From Methanosarcinales archaeon (lineage in GTDB: Archaea > Halobacteriota > Methanosarcinia > Methanosarcinales > Methanosarcinaceae), in NCBI GenBank assembly GCA_012329085.1, contig JAAXQB010000104.1, forward strand, positions 1 to 10,853: a stretch of 10,853 bases of DNA. Reading direction: 5' to 3'. A model generated the notes under the pieces. It was not told where the DNA came from. It saw only the letters and a program-made list of their open reading frames with translations, and made no database searches. Every line of letters starts with the position of its first letter. Positions within the stretch are counted from its first letter, which is position 1. The position numbers and the translations under genes were made by a program. This document shows, piece after piece, positions 5,838 through 10,853 of the stretch.

Positions 5838-8278
5838 ACCATTATATTTGCATACACGGACATTTTTATCAACCACCAAGGGAAAACCCATGGCTTGAAG
5901 AAATTGAGACGCAAGATTTAGCACGCCCATACCATGATTGGAATGTATTGGTAACTGAAGAATGTTATGCACCAAATACGGCAGCTCGCATTCTAGATCA
6001 TGAAGGGAAGATAATAGATATTGTAAATAATTATTCCAATATAAGTTTTAATATTGGACCTACTTTACTTTCATGGTTGAAAGATAAGAATATTGAAACA
6101 TATCAATCAATCATTGATGCAGATAAAAAAAGTTTGCAACAATTTTCAGGGCATGGTTCAGCAATTGCACAATGTTATAATCATATGATAATGCCCCTTG
6201 CAAACACAAGAGATAAACGAACTCAAATAATTTGGGGAATAAAAGATTTTGAATATCATTTTAAACGCGCACCAGAAGGTATGTGGCTTCCAGAAACTGC
6301 CGTAGATATTGAAACATTAGATATTATGGCTGAACTTGGTATAAAATTTACAATTTTAGAACCAAAACAAGCAAAAGGTGTGCAATTAATTGGAAGTCAT
6401 GAGTTTAGACCTGTAAAAGATAGAAATATTGATGTTAGATTGCCTTATCTTTGTAAATTACCATCGGGACGCACAATCACAATTTTTTTTTATAATGCAT
6501 CAATATCACATGAAATATCATTTGGAGATGTTTTAAAAGACGGGGGGAAATTTGCAAATAAGTTACTACACGCATTTCCATATAATAATAATAAAAACCA
6601 ACTTGTAAGTATTGCTACAGATGGGGAAGTATATGGACATCATCGAAAATATGGGGAAATGGCACTTAGTTTTTGTTTGCATCATATAAAATCAAACAAT
6701 CTTGCGAAAATTACAGTCTATGGCGAATATCTTGCAAAAAATCTTCCTACTTATGAAGTTGAAATTGTAGAAAACAGTTCATGGAGTTGTGCACATGGGG
6801 TTGAACGATGGAGGGAGAATTGTTCGTGTAGCACTGGATCAAATCCTGAATGGAATCAAAAATGGCGTATAAAACTTCGTGAAGCTATTGATGCTATAAG
6901 AGATATACTTATTCATATTTATGAAAAAGAAATATCCAATTTTGTAAAAGATCCTTGGGAGTTACGGAATGATTATATTGAAATTATTTTAGATAGAAAT
7001 ACTGGAAAAAATGAGGATCTATATATTGAAAAATTCTTTTTAAAACATTCATTGTATGAATTAAAAGAAAAAGAAAGAATAAAAGTTTTAAAACTTCTTG
7101 AAATGCAGCGGCATTCTATGCTTTCATATACAAGCTGTGGGTGGTTTTTTGATGATATCTCAGGAATTGAATCAATTCAAGTTATGGCATATATGGGGCG
7201 TGCAATACAACTTGCAAATGAATTTAATTCTGATACCAATCTTGAATCTCAATTTTTATCGATTTTAATTGATGCAAAAAGTAATATTTTAGAGCATAAA
7301 AATGGGGCACATATATATAAAAAATATGTAAAACCAATGATTGTAGATATAACAGATATTGGCCTACATTATGCAATCGCATCTCTTTTTGATGGATATT
7401 CAGGAGTTACTCGTATGAATCGCCATAAAATTAAAAATGAAGCATTTACTAAACATGTGGTTGAAAATGAAAAAATTGCAATTGGGATATTTAATATACG
7501 ATCTGAAATTACGAGAGAAGAAAAAATATTTTGCTTTACAGTATTGCATTATGGAATTCGAAATATAGTATGTGGAATACATGAATATAAAGGCGAAACT
7601 GAATTTTATGCCAACCAGCAAAAAATATTAGATGTTTTTAAGAGCGGTGATATTAAAACTACAATTTCAATTATAAAAAATTATTATGGAGATTGTCCAT
7701 ATTCATTAGAGCATTTATTTAAAGATGAGAAAAGAAAAGTAATAAATCAAATTCTAAAACCAAAATTGAATAAGTTAGACCAATTATTTCATTCATTATA
7801 CAAAGACTATGCCCCAATCATTAATATCATAAATGAAATGAATGCACCTCTTCCACAAACACTACAAAGCCTCATGGAACTTACCCTTAATATGGATCTT
7901 CGCAATATTTTACAAAAAAAAGAAGTAGATCTTAAACAATTACAAAAACTTGTAGATGAATTTGAAAGACTTCCTTTTGAACCCGATAGACCGTCATTAA
8001 ATTATATAGCAAGTCATAAAATAAATGAACTTATCAAGGAATTGTCTAAACATCCACAAAGCTTACCTCTATTAAAAAAAATAGAACGCGTTTTTTCAAT
8101 GTTAAAACCTCTAAATCTTAGATTGGATTTTTGGGAGTATCAGAATATATATTTTAAAATGAGCCATGAGTGTTATCAAAAAATGAAAAAAAAAGCAGAA
8201 AAGAATGACAAAGATGCTATTTCATGGATTGAATCTTTCGACAGTCTTGGAAATCATTTGCATATGAAAAATTTATGA
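5834..8278 (+). CDS. GH57 family glycosidase/glucanotransferase with DUF3536-type C-terminus
   Basis: An 814-residue glycoside hydrolase family 57 protein, predicted to act on alpha-glucan as an amylase, debranching or 4-alpha-glucanotransferase type enzyme. No signal peptide is visible: it starts MNHYICIHGHFYQPPRE, the first GH57 motif (HxHFYQPP) right at the N-terminus, so it should be cytoplasmic. The (beta/alpha)7 catalytic domain includes HGSAIAQCYNHMIMP, then GMWLPETAVD with the likely nucleophile E154, then ATDGEVYGHHRKYGE with the likely acid/base D263. Residues after about 330 (ENCSCSTG onward) form the long alpha-helical extension found in the DUF3536 GH57 subgroup; its precise activity is not settled as far as I know. 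The 4-base overlap with glgB ties it to glycogen metabolism, probably chain trimming or turnover. It is full length, with no frameshift. Confidence 0.92.
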   Translation: MNHYICIHGHFYQPPRENPWLEEIETQDLARPYHDWNVLVTEECYAPNTAARILDHEGKIIDIVNNYSNISFNIGPTLLSWLKDKNIETYQSIIDADKKSLQQFSGHGSAIAQCYNHMIMPLANTRDKRTQIIWGIKDFEYHFKRAPEGMWLPETAVDIETLDIMAELGIKFTILEPKQAKGVQLIGSHEFRPVKDRNIDVRLPYLCKLPSGRTITIFFYNASISHEISFGDVLKDGGKFANKLLHAFPYNNNKNQLVSIATDGEVYGHHRKYGEMALSFCLHHIKSNNLAKITVYGEYLAKNLPTYEVEIVENSSWSCAHGVERWRENCSCSTGSNPEWNQKWRIKLREAIDAIRDILIHIYEKEISNFVKDPWELRNDYIEIILDRNTGKNEDLYIEKFFLKHSLYELKEKERIKVLKLLEMQRHSMLSYTSCGWFFDDISGIESIQVMAYMGRAIQLANEFNSDTNLESQFLSILIDAKSNILEHKNGAHIYKKYVKPMIVDITDIGLHYAIASLFDGYSGVTRMNRHKIKNEAFTKHVVENEKIAIGIFNIRSEITREEKIFCFTVLHYGIRNIVCGIHEYKGETEFYANQQKILDVFKSGDIKTTISIIKNYYGDCPYSLEHLFKDEKRKVINQILKPKLNKLDQLFHSLYKDYAPIINIINEMNAPLPQTLQSLMELTLNMDLRNILQKKEVDLKQLQKLVDEFERLPFEPDRPSLNYIASHKINELIKELSKHPQSLPLLKKIERVFSMLKPLNLRLDFWEYQNIYFKMSHECYQKMKKKAEKNDKDAISWIESFDSLGNHLHMKNL

Positions 8279-8757
8279 AGTGTAAAGTAGAGTGGTGTAA
8301 TGTGTATTTTTTAATTATATGTAACCTATAAAGTTATATACAGTTAAAAGACTAAAAATCGCAATCATTATCCATCATTTGTAAAATATATTTTCTTGAA
8401 TGGATACTTTCGGAAAATAAGTATAATGAAACTTTACAATAGATATTTAAGGAAGTAATGCCATATATTTTATGGCAATATTAATAATGTTGCGCATATT
8501 AAATTACAGAGCTTTTTGTGAATGATTACAACAATCTTAATTTTAAAAACTTTATAATTTGCTTTGCAAAGGATTTTAAAAGTATTAGAAGTCGTAAATA
8601 TAACAAAATGATGACAAATCCAATACATTAAACAAAATCCTTTGATTTTATATAAATTATGGCTATATGGATGATGTTTTTAAGAAATTTAAAAATTTTC
8701 TTGAAATGGTAAGTTAAAAATTTAATAATATACAAAAAATAAAAAAAGGAGATGAGA
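8279..8757. other. Non-coding region with inverted repeats upstream of the small peptide gene
   Basis: No supported gene in 479 bases. A short T run (8307-8312) just after the GH57 stop could end that transcript. Two structures are visible: a perfect 7-bp hairpin TGCCATA-TATTT-TATGGCA (8459-8477), and a perfect 11-bp inverted repeat CAAAGGATTTT (8567-8577) / AAAATCCTTTG (8634-8644) with a 56-nt loop. The longer pair lies about 110-190 bases before the small peptide ATG and may belong to its leader or promoter region. It may also be a relic repeat. Confidence 0.4.
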
Positions 8758-8850
8758 ATGAATAAAAAACAAAAACAAGCAATGGCAATATTTATGGCAT
8801 TGTTAATGTTTTTATCAATGTTTGCAATGTTTGCAGATTTATTTATATGA
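8758..8850 (+). CDS. 30-residue single-pass membrane peptide
   Basis: A very short gene I do not recognise as a named family. The translation starts MNKKQKQAM, a basic N-terminal stretch, followed by one hydrophobic Met/Phe/Leu/Ala-rich segment (about residues 9-27, AIFMALLMFLSMFAMFADL) and ends at TGA. This is a typical one-helix membrane peptide with a cytoplasmic positive end. A strong ribosome binding site (AAGGAGATGAG) sits directly upstream of ATG 8758, unusual for this window; an in-frame ATG at 8752 overlaps that site and is less likely. The coding reality rests on the ribosome binding site and the clean hydrophobic pattern. It has no operon partner and is followed by MITE copy 2 after 46 bases. 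The overall look, basic tip plus a Met-rich helix, resembles small membrane anchors such as Firmicute Prli42, but that is only resemblance. Confidence 0.62.
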   Translation: MNKKQKQAMAIFMALLMFLSMFAMFADLFI

Positions 8851-8896
8851 TTTTACAAAAGTGTCATTTGAATAGTTGTATTTTTAACTGTATATA

Positions 8897-9046
8897 GAGG
8901 CTGTTCAATAACTAATTTACATTATACATTTAAGTTATATTTTATCCCAATTGAGTAATTATTAATTATAATTTTATAAATATTGCCCCAAATGTGATAA
9001 ATATTAATTGATTTGTACACGGAATTTCAATTGTTAGACAGTCTCT
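8897..9046. mobile_element. 150-bp MITE-like element, copy 2
   Basis: Second copy of the element at 3270-3419, in the same orientation. Terminal arms pair better here: GAGGCTGTTCAATAAC on the left against GAGACTGTCTAACAAT from the right end's reverse complement, with only transitions between them over the first 19 positions. TATA lies immediately outside both ends, compatible with a short TA-rich target duplication but not conclusive in this AT-rich context. No coding capacity inside. Confidence 0.8.
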
Positions 9047-9058
9047 ATAATTTGTAAA

Positions 9059-9135
9059 GTTCATTCTTTATTATAGAATGGACGATTATTATACACTCAA
9101 AGAAAATTTTTTCTTTTTTCTTTTTTCTCGTTTTT
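9059..9135 (+). terminator. Hairpins and multiple T-tracts between convergent genes
   Basis: A 9-bp hairpin GTTCATTCT / AGAATGGAC (9059-9083, one G-T pair) is followed by a second, AAAGAAAA-TT-TTTTCTTT (9099-9116), and then by T-runs continuing to 9135. The T-richness is on the plus strand, so this would end plus-strand transcripts such as that of the small peptide gene. The convergent membrane-protein gene ends at 9142, and its minus-strand side lacks a strong T tract. Confidence 0.6.
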
Positions 9136-9141
9136 ACAAAT

Positions 9142-10188
9142 TTATTGTTTATCTTTCAAATTAAATAAAATATTTAAAGATGGAATAAGCGTAAAAGCGA
9201 TTGGAAACCAAAAAGTAACAGTTCTAGAAATTAAAGCTAATATAATACCATTTTCAAGTGGCAATCCAAATAAAGTTAAGATTCCTGCCATTGTAGCTTC
9301 AAATGTACCAAGTCCCCCTGGAAAAAGAGGAACAGTTCCAATAAGAAATGCAATAAATACTGCAACTGTAAGTGAAATAAATCCTATATCAAATCCAAGA
9401 AAATGTGCTATGATATAAATTTTTATAGGGTATAAAATCCATATAATAAATGCTATGCTTAAAAGAAATATAATTTCATTTATAGTTCCAAAAGATTTGG
9501 TAATTGTTGATATTTTACTAATTGATTCAATTTTTTTTTCAAGAAATGGCATGTTTTTAAAATAAGTGTTTTTTTCAATAGCACATTCAGAATTAATGTG
9601 CGTTAGAAAAAATCTTTGATTTTTGATTGAGTTTGAAAATATTATGATTAGAATAAAAATTCCAATCATAGAAATAAGTGCTCCACTTACATACATGCTA
9701 ATTTTTATAAAATGTGTTGCCCCTTCAACTTTACTTAAATACAATAGGCAGATTGCAGATAAAAATATAAATGGTGTCATTGTTATGAATTTTTGAACGA
9801 CACCTGCGATAATTAATTTAGAATATTCAAGTGCATAATCTTTTTTAAGAAGATATATTTTAATAAACTCTCCGCCAATTTTAGCACCCGGAGTTACATT
9901 TTCTACAAAAGTTACGATTAAATGGATGTTCCACATTGATTTAAAATTTAAATCTGGGATGATTTTTTTTATTAGTTTATAAGATATAAAACATAGCATT
10001 ACCATTGTGGCAATCTGCATTAAAAAAAGTCCTATTAATACAAGAGGCGGTATTCTTTTTAAACTTGTAATAAGGTCTTCAATTCCTACGAAATAGCTTA
10101 ATAAAAAAATAATAATTGTTCCACTTATGAATAGAATTACATTTTTAAACAATCTATTGGAACTTGATTTTTTTTTATTTTTTGTCAT
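9142..10188 (-). CDS. UPF0104 / flippase-like membrane protein (LPG-synthase transmembrane-domain family)
   Basis: A 348-residue integral membrane protein of the TIGR00374/UPF0104 family, related to the membrane domain of lysylphosphatidylglycerol synthases and thought to flip lipid-linked substrates; the substrate here is unknown. A basic N-terminus (KNKKK) precedes about seven to eight hydrophobic segments, near residues 15-35, 47-70, 120-150, 158-185, 233-255, 258-285, 295-315 and 318-340. Two family signatures are present: P100-GAKIGGEF-108 before the third segment, and the FPGG loop at P290-G291-G292 followed by LGTFEATMAGIL. The length is complete for a stand-alone member, without the soluble aminoacyl-transfer domain. 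It is transcribed opposite to the glycogen genes and has no operon partner in view. In archaea such proteins often sit near surface-glycan genes; the glycosyltransferase here is 7 kb away and need not be related. Confidence 0.9.
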   Translation of the reverse strand: MTKNKKKSSSNRLFKNVILFISGTIIIFLLSYFVGIEDLITSLKRIPPLVLIGLFLMQIATMVMLCFISYKLIKKIIPDLNFKSMWNIHLIVTFVENVTPGAKIGGEFIKIYLLKKDYALEYSKLIIAGVVQKFITMTPFIFLSAICLLYLSKVEGATHFIKISMYVSGALISMIGIFILIIIFSNSIKNQRFFLTHINSECAIEKNTYFKNMPFLEKKIESISKISTITKSFGTINEIIFLLSIAFIIWILYPIKIYIIAHFLGFDIGFISLTVAVFIAFLIGTVPLFPGGLGTFEATMAGILTLFGLPLENGIILALISRTVTFWFPIAFTLIPSLNILFNLKDKQ

Positions 10189-10267
10189 GTATTAAATTCG
10201 TAATTATGGATTGAAATAAAATAAATTTTTAATTTTATTGTCTTTAAAATTTGTCTAAATATTAGGT

Positions 10268-10276
10268 ATTATAAAT
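10268..10276 (-). promoter_or_regulatory. Possible TATA box for the UPF0104 gene
   Basis: On the minus strand ATTTATAAT lies about 80 bases before the ATG at 10188. It is one of several AT-rich candidates in the 248-base intergenic space shared with the divergently transcribed tRNA gene, so this is a weak call. No ribosome binding site is obvious before the ATG. Confidence 0.2.
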
Positions 10277-10436
10277 AGTGATGCACAGTTTATAAAATCA
10301 CTCTATTTTATTGATTTATTTGTGATTGATAATTTTCAATTTTTAAAATAGATGGTAATGAAAAAAAAAAATAGTATAAATAAAAAAACAGCCTTTATAA
10401 TGAGAAAATTTATTTTTAATTTAGAATAAGAATTAA

Positions 10437-10554
10437 GGGCTCGTAGGGTAGTGGATATCCTAATAGGCTTCGGTATAATTTTTAATGTGTAAAAACCCAC
10501 ATGATAAAATTATGAAGATACACATTGACTCGTATTCGAATCGCGGCGAGTCCG
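10437..10554 (+). tRNA. tRNA-Arg (anticodon TCG) with a 46-nt archaeal intron; possibly decayed
   Basis: The acceptor arms GGGCTCG (10437-10443) and CGAGTCC (10547-10553) pair fully (one G-T), followed by discriminator G. A D arm (GGGTAGTGGATATCCT) and T loop TTCGAAT (10535-10541) are present. The anticodon loop reads C-T-TCG-G (10468-10473), giving Arg for CGA codons. An intron at 10474-10519 interrupts after position 37, the standard archaeal site. The spliced tRNA would be 72 nt with no encoded CCA. Problems: the anticodon stem ATAGG/CACAT has two mismatches (A29-C41, G30-A40); the T stem has A53-C61 in place of the near-universal G-C; and in the arginine-type alignment U13 faces U22. The gene may be a decaying copy, may need RNA editing, or may be tolerated as is. 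It lies 10 bases from the end of the RloB gene. Confidence 0.75.
10474..10519 (+). other. tRNA intron with bulge-helix-bulge splice motif
   Basis: The anticodon-side CTTC (10468-10471) pairs with GAAG (10514-10517) as the central 4-bp helix. It is flanked by the 3-nt bulges GGT (10472-10474) and ATA (10518-10520). The intron body then forms ATAATTTT (10475-10482) with AAAATTAT (10506-10513), capped by a further ATGTG/CACAT stem. Archaeal splicing endonuclease cuts after the second base of each bulge, which gives the stated ends. The 3-4-3 geometry is exact. Confidence 0.8.
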
Positions 10555-10564
10555 TTATAATTTA

Positions 10565-10853
10565 TTAATCAATTTTTTTATCGATAGATTCGATTAGTTT
10601 GAAAACTTGTGTAGACGGATTGCTTTTTGTGGTAATTAAATCTATTTGATTTTTTTCATGAGTTTTATTTAGCTTCTTGGCATTTGAAATTGCTTTTTGT
10701 GTATTTTTACTCAATATAGTGTAATCGATTTTACCTTTTTTATAATTTGGAATAAATTCTTTTAATTTTGATAGACTATCTTGCACTGAAATTTGAGAAT
10801 GCACTTCTTTATAATGCAAAAGAAACCAAAGTTCAATACATGGATTGGATAAT
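10565..10853 (-). CDS. rloB: RloB/AbiLii-family defence protein, C-terminal part only
   Basis: The minus-strand frame is open to the right edge of the window, so the N-terminus is missing; about 95 residues remain. The visible part begins LSNPCIELWFLLHYKEV, the strongly conserved SNPCFE-LWxLLHF signature of the RloB family (RloB-like, also called AbiLii). It continues through PNYKKGKIDYT, an AKKLNKTHEK segment and NPSTQVFKLIESI, matching the family's usual C-terminal order. RloB proteins carry a TOPRIM-like fold and are normally encoded beside an AAA ATPase (RloA) in restriction-linked or abortive-infection loci; the partner would lie outside the window. A shorter internal TTG start would give 84 residues, but the motif upstream of it shows the real gene is longer. 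The stop codon lies 10 bases from the tRNA's 3' end, so the two are convergent. Confidence 0.82.
   Translation of the reverse strand, partial: LSNPCIELWFLLHYKEVHSQISVQDSLSKLKEFIPNYKKGKIDYTILSKNTQKAISNAKKLNKTHEKNQIDLITTKSNPSTQVFKLIESIDKKID

Noticed and set aside
7400..7621. Minus-strand frame opposite the GH57 gene
   Set aside because: Shadow frame in the helical C-terminal extension of the GH57 enzyme.
9142..10188. Full lysylphosphatidylglycerol synthase
   Set aside because: Only the membrane domain is present; 348 residues leave no room for the soluble aminoacyl-transferase domain.
10437..10554. tRNA read without an intron
   Set aside because: The 118-bp span is too long for any type I or II tRNA, and the 3-4-3 bulge-helix-bulge fits exactly at position 37/38.

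Overview
This AT-rich window most likely comes from an archaeon. The best evidence is a tRNA gene at 10437-10554. It is interrupted just after the anticodon by an insert that folds into a textbook archaeal bulge-helix-bulge splice site (3-nt bulge, 4-bp helix, 3-nt bulge). The gene content fits: an AbrB/PIN toxin-antitoxin remnant, a GH57 enzyme with a GT4 glycosyltransferase, a UPF0104-type membrane protein, and T-tract terminators. I cannot name the lineage from sequence alone; a low-GC euryarchaeal or Altiarchaeum-like lineage is possible but unproven.

Layout. 1-393 has no convincing gene and holds two tandem copies of a hairpin repeat. 394-1698 is a GT4 glycogen-synthase-like glycosyltransferase ending in a hairpin plus T-tract terminator. 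1754-3944 is a 2.2-kb accessory scar: an intact AbrB-type antitoxin gene, a PIN-toxin gene broken by a one-base frameshift and lacking a normal start codon, about 560 bp of nested short palindromes, a 150-bp MITE-like element, and the wreck of a type III-like adenine methyltransferase. 3945-8278 holds the glucan branching enzyme (glgB) and a GH57/DUF3536 glycosidase, overlapping by four bases. 8279-8757 is non-coding with several inverted repeats. 8758-8850 is a 30-residue single-helix membrane peptide gene with a strong ribosome binding site. 8897-9046 is a second copy of the MITE. 9059-9135 is a T-rich terminator region. 9142-10188 (minus strand) is a flippase-like UPF0104 membrane protein. 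10437-10554 is the tRNA-Arg(TCG), whose spliced product would have several mispaired stem positions. At the right edge, on the minus strand, is the C-terminal part of an RloB/AbiLii-type phage-defence protein.

How the genes fit together. The GT4 enzyme, the branching enzyme and the GH57 enzyme form a plausible module for building and remodelling an alpha-glucan (glycogen-like) store: chain elongation, alpha-1,6 branching, and trimming or transfer. All three are on the plus strand, and the accessory scar lies between the first and second, which suggests that mobile DNA split a once tighter cluster. The remaining content (dead toxin, dead methyltransferase, MITEs, RloB next to a tRNA gene) marks the surroundings as a decaying defence and mobile-element zone. 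I see no convincing new multi-gene system. The least ordinary items are the nested-palindrome array, the mispaired intron-containing tRNA and the 30-residue peptide gene.
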